A stretch of 35,274 nucleotides of DNA. It comes from Terriglobales bacterium (GTDB taxonomy: Bacteria; Acidobacteriota; Terriglobia; Terriglobales; Acidobacteriaceae). The first letter of the stretch is position 1, and the number at the start of each line of letters is the position of its first letter. Shown one piece after another: positions 24,476 through 33,272 of the stretch. Below the pieces are notes generated by a model. The model was not told the origin of the DNA. It worked only from the letters and a program-made list of their open reading frames with translations, and searched no databases. The DNA lies in the NCBI GenBank assembly GCA_024281115.1, contig JAMXLI010000154.1, positions 1-35,274 on the forward strand, given 5' to 3'. Made by a program: the position numbers and the translations under genes.

Positions 24476-24504
24476 TTGGGCGCGGATAGGCCTTCTGGTA
24501 TTCT
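24476..24504 (+). promoter_or_regulatory. possible extended -10 promoter for the APC permease
   Basis: TTGGGC (24476-24481) and TATTCT (24499-24504) are 17 bases apart, and TGG directly precedes the -10 as in extended -10 promoters. It lies 27 bases before the TTG start at 24532. Confidence 0.35.
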
Positions 24505-24531
24505 CAACCGCCTTACGGCGCGAGAATCCCT

Positions 24532-25995
24532 TTGACCACTGCATCGGGTCCCGACATCCCCGCCAAAGCGCAGTTGCGCCGCGAGATGGGCTTCTGGGAC
24601 GTCCTGCTGTTTAACATCGCGGCCGTGCTCGGGCCGCGGTGGATTGCAGCGGCTGCGCACAATGGCACCTCTTCCATCAGCTTGTGGGCATTGGCGGCGG
24701 TGTTTTTCTTTATGCCCACCGCGCTCATCATCGTGGAACTCTCCACGCGTTTCCCGCACGAAGGCGGTCTCTACATCTGGACGAAAGAAGCCTTCGGCGA
24801 TTTCAACGGCTTCATCGCCGGCTGGTGTTACTGGATTTACACGTTTTTCTATTTTCCCGGGTTGCTGGTTGCAAGCGTGGCCATGTCCGTCTATATCGGA
24901 GGCCCGAAATACGAGCATCTGGCCCATCAACCCGAGTATCTTGTGGGCGCGTCGCTGGTAGTCCTGCTCGCAGCCGTGGTGCTGAATATCGTGGGCCTGA
25001 ATATCGGCAAGTGGCTGCAAAACGCGGGCGGAGTCGGAACCTACGTTCCGTTGCTCATGCTGGTGGCCATGGGCGCCTACCTGGCGCTCACGCGCGGCTC
25101 AGTGACCGACTTCCACTGGCGCGACACGTTGCCCCGGTGGGACCTGGACACTGTGAACTTCTGGTCGCAGATCGCGTTCGCCTTCACAGGCCTGGAACTG
25201 GTCTGCGCCATGGGCGAGGAGGTGCACGATCCGCGGCGCACTTTTCCGCGCGCCATCTTCGGTTCCGGGGTGCTGATCGCCGTCATTTACATGCTCGGCA
25301 CCCTGGCTGTGCTTGCCATCCTCCCTGCGTCCAGCGTCGATACCCGCAACGGGGTGTTCCAGGCGATGGGCCATGGATCCCAGGCCATGGGATGGGCTGC
25401 CGTGGGAATGATTGCGGCCGTGCTGGTGACGGTCGGCAATGCCGGCGGGGTGGGCGCCACCGTGGCGGGAGTTTCGCGCGTGCCCTTCGCCGTGGGGATT
25501 GACAGCTATTTGCCGCGCGCGTTCGGCGCGATCCATTCCCGTTGGCGTACACCCTGGATCGCTATCCTGGTGCAAGCCGTAATTTCCGGAATCATCCTGG
25601 TGCTCTCGCAGGTGAACGAAACCGTGCTGGGCGCCTACCAGATCCTGGTAGACGCCACCATCATCATTTACTTCGTCCCGTTCCTGTATATGTACGCGGC
25701 GGTCATCAAGCTCGCGTATCGTCCCGATCGCACCCGCAACGCGAATGCGGTGCTGATTCCCGGAGGGAAGGCCGGCGCCTGGATCGCGGGCGCTCTGGGG
25801 TTCGCGGTGACGGCATTTGCCATTGCCTTGTCCGTGATCCCGCCGAAAGAGGTTTCGAACATTGCTAGCTTCGAGTGGAAGGTGGTCGGAGGAACGCTGA
25901 TTTCTATTGTGATAGGGTTGCTGCTGTACTGGCGGGGCGCGCGGCGTAAGCGGGCGGAACTCGCAGAGAGCAACGCTCCCCATGCAACTCGCTGA
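24532..25995 (+). CDS. APC superfamily amino acid permease
   Basis: This 487-residue inner-membrane protein has about 12 hydrophobic segments. It begins with the APC pattern REMGFWDVLLFNIAAVLGPRW in helix 1. The IVELSTRFPHEGGLYIWTKEAFGD and FNGFIAGWCYWIYT segments in helices 2-3 follow. Helix 6 carries FWSQIAFAFTGLELVCAMGEEVHDPRRTFPRAI, the substrate-binding and gating segment of this family. The C-terminus is cytoplasmic and basic. It imports or exchanges amino acids or amines by proton coupling or antiport. TTG 24532 is the first start that includes all of helix 1; an ATG 54 bases later (residue 19, MGFW) would remove the N-terminal tail. It is a single gene; its substrate could be related to the catabolic cluster, but nothing in the sequence shows this. 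Confidence 0.9.
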   Translation: MTTASGPDIPAKAQLRREMGFWDVLLFNIAAVLGPRWIAAAAHNGTSSISLWALAAVFFFMPTALIIVELSTRFPHEGGLYIWTKEAFGDFNGFIAGWCYWIYTFFYFPGLLVASVAMSVYIGGPKYEHLAHQPEYLVGASLVVLLAAVVLNIVGLNIGKWLQNAGGVGTYVPLLMLVAMGAYLALTRGSVTDFHWRDTLPRWDLDTVNFWSQIAFAFTGLELVCAMGEEVHDPRRTFPRAIFGSGVLIAVIYMLGTLAVLAILPASSVDTRNGVFQAMGHGSQAMGWAAVGMIAAVLVTVGNAGGVGATVAGVSRVPFAVGIDSYLPRAFGAIHSRWRTPWIAILVQAVISGIILVLSQVNETVLGAYQILVDATIIIYFVPFLYMYAAVIKLAYRPDRTRNANAVLIPGGKAGAWIAGALGFAVTAFAIALSVIPPKEVSNIASFEWKVVGGTLISIVIGLLLYWRGARRKRAELAESNAPHATR

Positions 25996-26112
25996 AAGCA
26001 AAGCTGCTGGATGAATGTCACGCCCGGATAAACGCAAGGTTTTCTCCTAACCGATACAACGCAAAGTATTTAGTGTGCATCCCACTGTGCCAGAGAGGCG
26101 ACACCGAAAAAC

Positions 26113-26715
26113 GTGGCTCAAGCAAAAGCAATCACGGCGCTCGGCATAACCGAGACAGAAGCGATTGATAAGGCGAAGGGCGGCGATTCCGCCTCCTTCG
26201 AAGCGTTGTACAACCTGCATAAGCGCCGCGTGTACTCGCTGTGCTTGCGCATGACCGGCAACACCGCGGAGGCTGAAGACCTGACGCAAGAGGCCTTCCT
26301 CCAGCTCTACCGGAAGATCGGAACTTTCCGCGGCGAGTCGGCGTTTTCCACTTGGCTGCATCGCTTATCGGTGAACGTGGTGCTGATGCACCTGCGTAAA
26401 AAGGGACTGCCGCAGGTTTCGTTGGAAGAAACCTTAGAGCCGCAAGAGGACGGTCCGAAACGCGAGGTGGGCATGCCGGACCCGATGCTGAACGGGTCCA
26501 TTGACCGGGTAAACCTGGAGCGTTCGATCGAGAACCTCCCGCCGGGCTACCGCGTCATATTCGTGCTGCACGACATCGAAGGGTATGAACATAATGAGAT
26601 CGCCGACCTGATGGGTTGCTCCATCGGCAACAGCAAATCGCAGCTGCACAAGGCGCGCATGCGTTTGCGAGAGCTGCTGGTGAACAGCAAACCGGAACGG
26701 GGCGGCGGCAGTTAG
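26113..26715 (+). CDS. ECF-type RNA polymerase sigma factor
   Basis: This 200-residue sigma70-family protein has region 2 at about residues 25-95: [20 protein letters not shown], the core-binding [19 protein letters not shown], and the -10-recognition part [19 protein letters not shown]. Region 4 is about 135-188, with the helix-turn-helix [21 protein letters not shown]. It lacks regions 1 and 3, as extracytoplasmic-function sigmas do. GTG at 26113 is the start in frame; no Shine-Dalgarno sequence is well placed. A zinc-finger anti-sigma gene follows 27 bases downstream and a DUF4097-like exported protein follows that. The pair is therefore a sigma/anti-sigma switch probably controlling an envelope-stress regulon and its own operon. 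No clear AAC-type -35 was found in the 117 bases upstream. Confidence 0.93.
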   Translation: MAQAKAITALGITETEAIDKAKGGDSASFEALYNLHKRRVYSLCLRMTGNTAEAEDLTQEAFLQLYRKIGTFRGESAFSTWLHRLSVNVVLMHLRKKGLPQVSLEETLEPQEDGPKREVGMPDPMLNGSIDRVNLERSIENLPPGYRVIFVLHDIEGYEHNEIADLMGCSIGNSKSQLHKARMRLRELLVNSKPERGGGS

Positions 26716-26742
26716 GAGTTGGGCTTTCGGGGAGATGCAATT

Positions 26743-27369
26743 ATGACCTGCGCAGAATTTCAAAAGGTTCTGCCTTACATTATCGATACTGGTGGCGAGC
26801 CGGAGCAGAAAGAACACCTGCGCGATTGCAAAGCATGCTCCGAGCTGGTTTCCGACCTGCAATACATTGCCGACCAGGCCAAGCTCCTGGTCCCTATGAT
26901 TGAGCCGAGCCCCCGGGTGTGGAAGCAGATTCAGACCTCGTTGAAAGACGAAGGCCTGGTCCGCAAGACCTCCCGGGGGAAGCTTCTAGGACTCAAACCC
27001 GCAAGCCGCGCCAGCCCCACGCGGGGACTGCCCATAATCGCGGTAATGCTGTTGTCGCTGGGCCTGGCCTCGTATTGGAGCAACCTGCAGCGCAAGGACG
27101 GTACCGCGAGTGCGCCGCAGATGCGCGTCTCGTCCGTTGCCCCGGCGGTTGGCGACGATCAGCATTTCCTGGCCGGAATTGCCGCACGGCATCCTGAGAG
27201 ACGCGCCCGCTATGAGACGGGAGTGCGGGCCATCAATAACTACATCTCTGAAGCCCGGCGCTTCGCCGAGCAGAACCCCGGCGATCCCGATGCGGAGCAG
27301 TACCTGCTGCACGCTTACCAGCAGAAGTCGGTCCTCTATAGCCTGGGTGAGCAGCGGCCCATCGAATAA
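26743..27369 (+). CDS. membrane-bound zinc-finger anti-sigma factor
   Basis: This is 208 residues from ATG 26743, eight bases after GGGGAG; a TTG at 26719 gives a longer frame without support. The N-terminal domain has the ZAS zinc motif H25-x3-C29-x2-C32 (EHLRDCKAC), which binds the ECF sigma factor. A transmembrane helix is predicted at about 95-112 (GLPIIAVMLLSLGLASYW). A periplasmic region of ~95 residues follows, including a helical segment (YETGVRAINNYISEARRFAE). It holds the sigma factor encoded just upstream at the membrane until a signal triggers release. Orientation is N-in, C-out. Confidence 0.88.
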   Translation: MTCAEFQKVLPYIIDTGGEPEQKEHLRDCKACSELVSDLQYIADQAKLLVPMIEPSPRVWKQIQTSLKDEGLVRKTSRGKLLGLKPASRASPTRGLPIIAVMLLSLGLASYWSNLQRKDGTASAPQMRVSSVAPAVGDDQHFLAGIAARHPERRARYETGVRAINNYISEARRFAEQNPGDPDAEQYLLHAYQQKSVLYSLGEQRPIE

Positions 27370-27391
27370 ACGAGGCCGGCCCACAAGACCG

Positions 27392-28219
27392 ATGAAGATT
27401 GCTCCGCGGTCCTTTTGCCTGCTGGGCGCCGTCGCAGTTTTCTGGGCTTCTGCGATGGCCTCTCCCGCTACAACCAAGGAATTTCATTACACGGTGGCTG
27501 CAAACGCCATCGTGACGCTCACCAATCCTTCCGGCGTGGTGCGTATTGCCCCCGGAAATCCTGGCAACGTGAACGTGACCGCGACGCTGCATTCACAGCA
27601 GCTGCAGGTCGATGCGACACAGCACGGAAATTCCATCGAACTGGTCACCCATGCCCCCGCGAACAATGCCCCAGGGCCGGAGCAGGTGGATTACGTGCTC
27701 GAGGTGCCGTCCGACGGCTCCCTCAGTGTGACCGACGATGACGGGCGCATTGACCTCAGTGGTTTTCGCGGAACGGCCACTCTGCAGGGCGATTCTGTGG
27801 AGATTTCCGCGGAAGACATCCAGGGCGCGCAGCTCCGGATCCGCACCCTGACTGGGGGGGTAAAACTCAACAACGTCCGCCAGGCCGAGATTGACGTGGT
27901 TTCCGTGAGCGGACCGGTAGAAATGAAGCAGGTCAGCGGCGACCACGTGAACGTGAATACCGCCAGCGGGCGCATCGCTTACACCGGCGACTTTGCCGGG
28001 GGCGGCTCGTATTCGCTGGAGACCAACGACTCCGAGATTGTGGTGAACCTGCCGGTGGGCGCGGCGGCGGACGTCTCTGCGCGCTCCCTGCGAGGAGCCG
28101 TGGAAAATGAAGGAACGCCGCTCACGGGTCCGGCCCACTTAACCGGTTCTCCCGATCTGGGTACGGCAAAAGTAGTTCTGCGCTCGGTCTCTGGTACAAT
28201 CCGCGTCAAGAAACAGTAA
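27392..28219 (+). CDS. exported DUF4097-like beta-solenoid protein
   Basis: This is 275 residues from ATG 27392; the open frame to 27110 lies over the anti-sigma gene and is rejected. Signal peptide: MKIAPRSFCLLGAVAVFWASA. The mature protein repeats short strands with the pattern of DUF4097 adhesin-like sheets: TLTNPSGVVRIAPGN, SLSVTDDDGRIDLSGFRGT, KLNNVRQAEIDVVSVSGPVE, VNVNTASGRIAY, KVVLRSVSGTIRVKK. Such proteins are common downstream of ECF sigma/anti-sigma pairs in Acidobacteriota and are thought to sit in the envelope. Molecular function is unknown. It starts 23 bases after the anti-sigma stop, so it is in the same operon and may be a sigma target or sensor. Confidence 0.8.
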   Translation: MKIAPRSFCLLGAVAVFWASAMASPATTKEFHYTVAANAIVTLTNPSGVVRIAPGNPGNVNVTATLHSQQLQVDATQHGNSIELVTHAPANNAPGPEQVDYVLEVPSDGSLSVTDDDGRIDLSGFRGTATLQGDSVEISAEDIQGAQLRIRTLTGGVKLNNVRQAEIDVVSVSGPVEMKQVSGDHVNVNTASGRIAYTGDFAGGGSYSLETNDSEIVVNLPVGAAADVSARSLRGAVENEGTPLTGPAHLTGSPDLGTAKVVLRSVSGTIRVKKQ

Positions 28220-28257
28220 AGTTTCACGTGGGTTGCGCGCGCTCGCACGCGCCCTTT

Positions 28258-28827
28258 ATGAAGCGCGGTCCCGCCCCAACGAGAAACCGTGTTCCCCGTC
28301 GTGCTGCACTGGTTTTGCTGGTCGGGTTTATGGGTTCCGGCAAAACCTCGGTAGGAGAGACGCTGGCCCGGGAACTCGGCTGGACTTTCCTGGACCTGGA
28401 CCGGCAAATCGAAGCGGTCAGCGGGCATAGCATCCCGGAGCTGTTCCGGAGCGCCGGCGAAGACGAGTTCCGGCGGCAGGAACGACGGCTGCTGAGCGAA
28501 GCGCTAGCCGCGAGCAGCGGGAACCGGGTCATCGCCCTGGGAGGGGGCACGTTCGCGCAGCCTGGGGTCCCGGAAATGGCCCGCCGCGCGGGCGCAATTT
28601 CCGTCTTCCTTGATGCCGGCGTGGATGAACTCTGGGAACGGTGTTGCGCCGACCTCCGGGCGCGTCCACTGGCCCTGGATCAGAACCAGTTCCGCCAATT
28701 GTATGGGGCGCGACGGAGGCGTTATATGAAGGCTGATCTGCGCGTTTCCAGCTCCGGGAAAACTGTGCGCCAGGTGGCGGAAAGCGTGCGCGCACGGCTG
28801 CAGGGAGTGTGGGATGGGGAGAGATGA
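28258..28827 (+). CDS. aroK: shikimate kinase
   Basis: This is 189 residues from ATG 28258; GTG 28228 would add ten. The P-loop is GFMGSGKTS (23-31). The shikimate-binding DLDRQIE follows at 46-52, with FRSAGEDEFRRQE (63-75) and GGGTF (95-99). The lid carries CCADLRARPLA, containing the conserved Arg. It phosphorylates shikimate at the 3-hydroxyl in chorismate synthesis. Other aro genes are not near. It follows the DUF4097-like gene by 38 bases and overlaps the next gene by 14. An N-terminal ~15-residue basic extension precedes the first strand, so the true start may be internal. Confidence 0.92.
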   Translation: MKRGPAPTRNRVPRRAALVLLVGFMGSGKTSVGETLARELGWTFLDLDRQIEAVSGHSIPELFRSAGEDEFRRQERRLLSEALAASSGNRVIALGGGTFAQPGVPEMARRAGAISVFLDAGVDELWERCCADLRARPLALDQNQFRQLYGARRRRYMKADLRVSSSGKTVRQVAESVRARLQGVWDGER

Positions 28828-29554
28828 AGTGCACAGCAGGGGATGGCGAATCATCGCGCTGGTGCTGGCGGCAGCCGGCATTTGCCTGGCGGGAACCGGG
28901 TCCGGGCAAAACGTAGACTCGGGAAGCTTTAGTGTATTCGTGGACGGAAAACGCGTAGCCACGGAGAAATTCAATATTCAGCAGCGCGGCGCCGGCAGCG
29001 TCGCTACCGGCGAGGTGCGGGTGGGCGATGCCGGGGGGGCGCCCAGCCAAACTTCAGAGTTGCAGTTGACCAGCAGCGGCGAACTCAAGCGCTACGAGTG
29101 GCACGAGCTCAGCCCGTCGCAAGCCGAGGCCGTGGTTACCCCTAATGAGCCGTTCCTGGTGGAACAACTCACCACCGCGCCGGGCAAGAAGCCGATGCAG
29201 CAGCCGTTCATGGTGCCGGTGACCACCATGATCCTGGACAACAACTTCTTCTTCCAGCGGCAGATCCTGGCCTGGCGCTACATGGCGAGCGGCTGCAAGC
29301 CGGTGAACGGCCGCACTGAATGCCGGCTGGCGCCTACGAAGTACGGCGTCCTGATCCCCCAGGACCTCACCTCGGCGCAGGTAACCGTGGCCTACAGCGG
29401 AAAAGAGAAGGTCAACCTGCACGGCAGCGAGCGTGAACTCTACCGCCTGAATCTAAGCACCGAGGGCGCGGAATGGGCCTTGTGGCTGGACGACAACTAC
29501 AAGCTGCAACGCGTGGTCAAAGCCGGGGAGAACACCGAGGTGGTGCGCGACTGA
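28814..29554 (+). CDS. exported protein of unknown function (DUF-type, beta-rich)
   Basis: This 246-residue protein has ATG 28814 inside the end of aroK, with GGGAG about eight bases upstream, so translation is probably coupled. A hydrophobic segment (residues ~11-31, WRIIALVLAAAGICLAG) looks like a signal peptide with a longish N-region. The mature part is beta-rich: FSVFVDGKRVATEKFNIQQ, then ELQLTSSGELKRYEWHE, and a late VNLHGSERELYRLNLSTEGA and WALWLDDNYKLQRVVKAGEN. The pattern suggests a lipid- or sugar-binding barrel-like domain of unannotated DUF type. Two Cys (GCKPVNGRTEC) may form a disulfide. I recognise no named family and assign no function. Confidence 0.7.
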   Translation: MGRDEVHSRGWRIIALVLAAAGICLAGTGSGQNVDSGSFSVFVDGKRVATEKFNIQQRGAGSVATGEVRVGDAGGAPSQTSELQLTSSGELKRYEWHELSPSQAEAVVTPNEPFLVEQLTTAPGKKPMQQPFMVPVTTMILDNNFFFQRQILAWRYMASGCKPVNGRTECRLAPTKYGVLIPQDLTSAQVTVAYSGKEKVNLHGSERELYRLNLSTEGAEWALWLDDNYKLQRVVKAGENTEVVRD

Positions 29555-29590
29555 AACGCGCGCCCCGGACCGGCTGAACGGAGCGGGACA

Positions 29591-30673
29591 TTGGCGCTGT
29601 TGGATGCACGCACGTCGCGGGTCCTGTTGACCGGTCTGGCCTTTGCCTTAGGCCTGGCTTTCCTTTACCTGGCGCGGCATACGTTAATCATTTTCCTGTT
29701 CGCCATCTTCTTTGCTTACCTGCTGGAACCGCTGGTGTCGTGGCTGCAGGCGCGGGTGCGTGGACGCGGGCGCGCCATCGGCGTTATCTATCTGCTCCTG
29801 CTGGGCCTGGTGATCCTGTTCTTTTCCTTTGTGGGCCCCCGCATCGTGCGGGAAACCGAGAAGCTCACCGAGAGTTTCCCCAGCCTGGTGGACAAGGTGA
29901 GTTCCGGGCAGATTGCCAAGCAGATTGGCTCGCAGCGGGGCTGGAGCGGGCGCACGCAGGAGCGCCTTCAGGAATTCCTGCGCACCCACCGCTCCCAGAT
30001 CACCAACCTCGGCAGCCGCGTGGGGCTGCGCGTGGCCGAAGCCGCGCAGAACGTCTGGTGGCTGGTGCTGATCCCCATCCTGGCCGCCTTCTTTTTGAAG
30101 GATGGGGCGCGTTTTACTCAAGGGCTGCTGGCCATGGTGCACGCCCGCCCGCAGCGCGAGTTTCTTCAGGGCGTGCTGCACGATTTGAACAACATGCTGG
30201 CGCATTTCATCCGCGCCCAGCTCACGCTGGCGGCCCTGGCTATGGTGGTGTACCTGATATTCCTGTCGCTAATGCGCGTGCCCTACGCGCTGGTGCTGGG
30301 GACCAGCGCCGGCGTGATGGAGTTCGTGCCCGTCGTCGGGCCCCTCACGGCGGGCGTCGTCATCCTGGGTGTCGCCTTTCTGCTCAGCTATCCCCACCTG
30401 CTCGTACTGCTCCTTTTCCTGCTGGGCTGGCGGCTGGTGCAGGACTATGTGACCTCGCCCCGCATCATGGGAAGAAGCGTGGAACTGCATCCGCTGGCCG
30501 CCATCTTCGGAGTGCTGGCCGGGGGCGAAATTGCCGGCGTGCTGGGTGTCTTCCTCTCCATCCCGGTAATGGCGAGCCTGCGTATCGTGGCGCGCCGCTG
30601 GCGGGTGTACGCGGACAAGAGAAAGTTCGGCCCGCTGGAGACTTACGTCAGCGTGCCGGAAGGCCGGCTGTAA
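29591..30673 (+). CDS. AI-2E family transporter / permease
   Basis: This 360-residue integral membrane protein of the PF01594 type has N-terminal helices from residue ~10, including LIIFLFAIFFAYLLEPLVSWL. A long amphipathic middle region follows (residues ~90-150), and about five more helices contain the family motifs LMRVPYALVLGTSAGVMEFVPVVGP and SPRIMGRSVELHPLAAIFGVLAGGEI. TTG 29591 has GGAG seven bases upstream. Members include TqsA-like exporters of autoinducer-2 and Na+/H+ antiporters; most are of unknown substrate. It follows the unknown exported protein by 36 bases and may be the last gene of the operon that starts with the sigma factor. Confidence 0.88.
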   Translation: MALLDARTSRVLLTGLAFALGLAFLYLARHTLIIFLFAIFFAYLLEPLVSWLQARVRGRGRAIGVIYLLLLGLVILFFSFVGPRIVRETEKLTESFPSLVDKVSSGQIAKQIGSQRGWSGRTQERLQEFLRTHRSQITNLGSRVGLRVAEAAQNVWWLVLIPILAAFFLKDGARFTQGLLAMVHARPQREFLQGVLHDLNNMLAHFIRAQLTLAALAMVVYLIFLSLMRVPYALVLGTSAGVMEFVPVVGPLTAGVVILGVAFLLSYPHLLVLLLFLLGWRLVQDYVTSPRIMGRSVELHPLAAIFGVLAGGEIAGVLGVFLSIPVMASLRIVARRWRVYADKRKFGPLETYVSVPEGRL

Positions 30674-30747
30674 CTCCACTCGCGGCGATCCCCAAAACCC
30701 CTGGAAGCATTCAGCCCTTTTTGCGGCCGTAGCGATTGCGATGGCAC

Positions 30748-30773
30748 GCGGCGGGCGCGGCGTTGTCCGCCGC
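30748..30773. other. GC-rich stem-loop upstream of asd
   Basis: GCGGCGG (30748-30754) pairs with CCGCCGC (30767-30773) around a 12-base loop, 31 bases before the asd start. There is no T-run. It may end the upstream transcript or lie in the asd leader. Possible -35/-10 boxes here (TTGTCC, TAGAAT) have only a 14-base spacer, so no promoter is called. Confidence 0.3.
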
Positions 30774-30804
30774 AGTGTAGTGTAGAATCCGAACCAAAAT
30801 TCCC

Positions 30805-31860
30805 ATGCCAAGCGGAAAAATTCCAGTTGGAATTCTGGGCGCGACCGGGATCGTGGGGCAGCGTTTCGTGCAGATGCTCGAGGGCCATCCCTGGTTCGAG
30901 TTGACCTGGCTGGCCGCGTCGGAACGTTCGGCGGGGAGGTGCTATGGCGAAGCCGCGCGCTGGCAATTGAAGACGCCTCTGCCCCTGCGCGCGGCCGCGA
31001 TGCAGTTGTCGGTGGCCGCTCCCGACGGCGCTCCCAAGGTCATTTTTGCCGCGCTGGACGCTGCCGTCGCCGCCGATCTGGAGCCGCAGTTTGCCCAGGC
31101 GGGTCACGCCGTGATTTCCAATTCCAGCGCCCTGCGAATGCACCCGCAGGTTCCGCTGGTCATCCCCGAGGTCAATCCCGGCCACCTGAAGATGCTGGAG
31201 TGCCAGAAGTGGCGGCGCGCATCGGGTGGGTTCGTGGTAACCAATCCCAACTGCTCCGCGATCGGGCTGGTGCTGGCCCTCTGCCCTCTGCACCAGCGCT
31301 TTGGGCTGCGGCAGGTGATAGCGGTCACCATGCAGGCCGTGAGCGGGGCAGGTTATCCGGGCGTGCCGGCTCTCGATATCCTCGGCAACATCATTCCCTA
31401 TATCGCCCGGGAAGAGGAAAAAATGGAGGAGGAGGCGCGCAAGCTGCTGGGTGGAATGGACCAGGGCGGGTTTCGCCCGGCGGAGTTCGCCATGAGCGCG
31501 CAGTGCAACCGCGTGGCGGTGGAGGACGGGCACACGGAATCGGTAGCGGTGAAATTGGGAACGGCGGCGACGGCCGAGCAGGTGCTGGCAGCCTGGCAGG
31601 AATTTCGCGGCATCGCCCAGCAACGCGCCTTGCCCAGCGCGCCGACGCAACCCGTCGTCTATCTCGAGGCCGGGGACCGTCCGCAGCCGCGCTTTGACAG
31701 CGGCCTTGACGGCGGCATGGCGACCAGCGTGGGACGCCTGCGCCCATGCGGCGTGCTGGATTGGAAGTTCACCGTGCTCTCCCACAACACCATTCGCGGG
31801 GCCGCGGGCGCGGCTCTGCTCAATGCGGAGCTGCTCAAGTCCGAGGGCTACTTGGACTGA
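30805..31860 (+). CDS. asd: aspartate-semialdehyde dehydrogenase
   Basis: This 351-residue protein has an NADP-binding motif [13 protein letters not shown] (9-21) and catalytic cysteine C150 in [10 protein letters not shown]. It also has the active-site [10 protein letters not shown] (177-186) and R236/H243 in [12 protein letters not shown]. The insertion around [15 protein letters not shown] and the spacing of motifs match the archaeal/fungal-like subgroup rather than the E. coli type. It reduces aspartyl phosphate to aspartate semialdehyde, the branch point to lysine, threonine and methionine. It is followed by lysC (25 bases) and dapB, so the three are one operon. dapA is not among them. 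ATG 30805 is supported by the position of the Rossmann strand. Confidence 0.94.
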   Translation: MPSGKIPVGILGATGIVGQRFVQMLEGHPWFELTWLAASERSAGRCYGEAARWQLKTPLPLRAAAMQLSVAAPDGAPKVIFAALDAAVAADLEPQFAQAGHAVISNSSALRMHPQVPLVIPEVNPGHLKMLECQKWRRASGGFVVTNPNCSAIGLVLALCPLHQRFGLRQVIAVTMQAVSGAGYPGVPALDILGNIIPYIAREEEKMEEEARKLLGGMDQGGFRPAEFAMSAQCNRVAVEDGHTESVAVKLGTAATAEQVLAAWQEFRGIAQQRALPSAPTQPVVYLEAGDRPQPRFDSGLDGGMATSVGRLRPCGVLDWKFTVLSHNTIRGAAGAALLNAELLKSEGYLD

Positions 31861-31885
31861 TCATGCCGCTGCCCTACGGCTCCGC

Positions 31886-33259
31886 ATGATCGTGATGAAG
31901 TTTGGCGGCACGTCCGTCCAGGACGCGCCCGCAATCACACGCGTGGCTGAGATCGTCGCTGGCCGGCTGAAGCAGCAGCCCACCGTAGTGGTGAGCGCCT
32001 TCGCTCGCGTCACCGACACGTTGCTGGCGACGGCGCGCGCGGCCGGTTCGGGCGATGGCGGCAGGGCGCTGCAACTTTCCCGCGAGCTGCGCGAGCGCCA
32101 TTACAACGTTGCGGGTGAACTGCTGGGCACCGGGCTGTTTACCCACTTCCACTCCGAGTTGGAGCAGGACTTCGACGCCCTGGACGAACTGCTGCGCGGC
32201 ATTGCCGCCGTGGGCGAGCTGACCCCGCGCACCAGCGACCTGGTGGTCTCCTACGGCGAGCGGCTGTCCAGCAAAATTGTTCACGCGGCATTCCTGGCCT
32301 GCGGCCTGCCGGCGCGGCTGGTGGACGCGCGCCAGTGCATTGTGACGGACGCGACGCACACGCGAGCAGTGCCGCAAGTAGACGAGACCAACGAGCAGCT
32401 GCAGCGCCGCCTGCAGCCTGCCCTCGCGGCGGGGACGGTGCCAGTGCTCGGCGGTTTTATTGGCGCCACCCGCGCCGGCGTGACCACCACCATCGGGCGC
32501 GGAGGGTCGGACTTTTCCGCCGCCCTGGTGGGGGCGGGGCTGGGCGCCGAGCGCATCGAGATCTGGACGGATGTGGACGGCATGATGACCACCGACCCGG
32601 CCCTTTGCCCGGACGCGCACCGCATCCGGCAAATTAGCTTTGAAGAGGCGGCCGAACTCTCCTATTTCGGCGCCAAGGTCCTGCACCCGGCCACGGTTGT
32701 GCCTGCCATCCAGAAAAATATTCCCGTGTACATCCTGAACTCGCGCAATCCTGAGTGCGAGGGTACGCGCATCACGGCGCGAGGCGCGCGCTGCCGCAAT
32801 GTTTTTAAAGCGATCGGCGCCAAGAAACGCATCACCATCGTCGATGTGGTGGCGACGCGCATGCTCATGGCGCACGGCTTTTTGCGCTCAATCTTCGAGG
32901 TGTTCGACCGCCATCGCTGCCCGGTGGACGTGGTCTCGACCTCCGAGGTCAGCGTCTCGCTGACCGTGGACTCGAACGAAGCCATCCCGGCGGTGGCCGC
33001 GGATCTGGCCGCTCTGGGGGACGTGAAGTACGAGGGACGCAAGGCCATTGTTTGCCTGGTGGGCGACAATCTGCGTGGGACGCCGGGCATCGCGGCGCGC
33101 ACTTTCAACACCCTGGGCGACATCAACGTGCGCATGATTTCGCAGGGAGCCTCAGAAATTAACCTGACTTTCGTGATCGACGAGGACGACGTACCCGAAG
33201 CCGTGCGCCGGCTGCATGCCGCCTTCTTCGCCGATCTTGATCCGGAGGTCTTCGCTTGA
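31886..33259 (+). CDS. lysC: aspartate kinase
   Basis: This is 457 residues from ATG 31886; the open frame to 31694 overlaps asd and is rejected. The amino-acid kinase domain carries KFGGTS (5-10), VSYGERLSSKI and LGGFIGATRAGVTTTIGRGGSD; WTDVDGMMTTDP is the ATP/aspartate site. Two ACT domains follow at about 315-380 (with VDVVSTSEVSVSLTVD) and 387-457 (GIAARTFNTLGDINVRMISQGASEINLTF). The layout is that of a LysC-type monofunctional enzyme, and such enzymes are usually feedback-inhibited by lysine or threonine through the ACT pair. It is not fused to homoserine dehydrogenase. It lies between asd and dapB, 13 bases before dapB. Confidence 0.94.
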   Translation: MIVMKFGGTSVQDAPAITRVAEIVAGRLKQQPTVVVSAFARVTDTLLATARAAGSGDGGRALQLSRELRERHYNVAGELLGTGLFTHFHSELEQDFDALDELLRGIAAVGELTPRTSDLVVSYGERLSSKIVHAAFLACGLPARLVDARQCIVTDATHTRAVPQVDETNEQLQRRLQPALAAGTVPVLGGFIGATRAGVTTTIGRGGSDFSAALVGAGLGAERIEIWTDVDGMMTTDPALCPDAHRIRQISFEEAAELSYFGAKVLHPATVVPAIQKNIPVYILNSRNPECEGTRITARGARCRNVFKAIGAKKRITIVDVVATRMLMAHGFLRSIFEVFDRHRCPVDVVSTSEVSVSLTVDSNEAIPAVAADLAALGDVKYEGRKAIVCLVGDNLRGTPGIAARTFNTLGDINVRMISQGASEINLTFVIDEDDVPEAVRRLHAAFFADLDPEVFA

Positions 33260-33272
33260 AACGACCGCTGCC

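Noticed and set aside
25099-26037. 312-codon minus-strand frame across the permease end
   Set aside because: It is His/Arg-rich with no domain; the + frame encodes a multi-helix permease.
26000-26112. ECF-type autoregulatory promoter before the sigma gene
   Set aside because: No convincing AAC-type -35 with a matching -10 was seen in the 117-base gap.
30643-31785. 380-codon minus-strand frame opposite asd
   Set aside because: The + strand has all asd catalytic motifs; the opposing frame has none.
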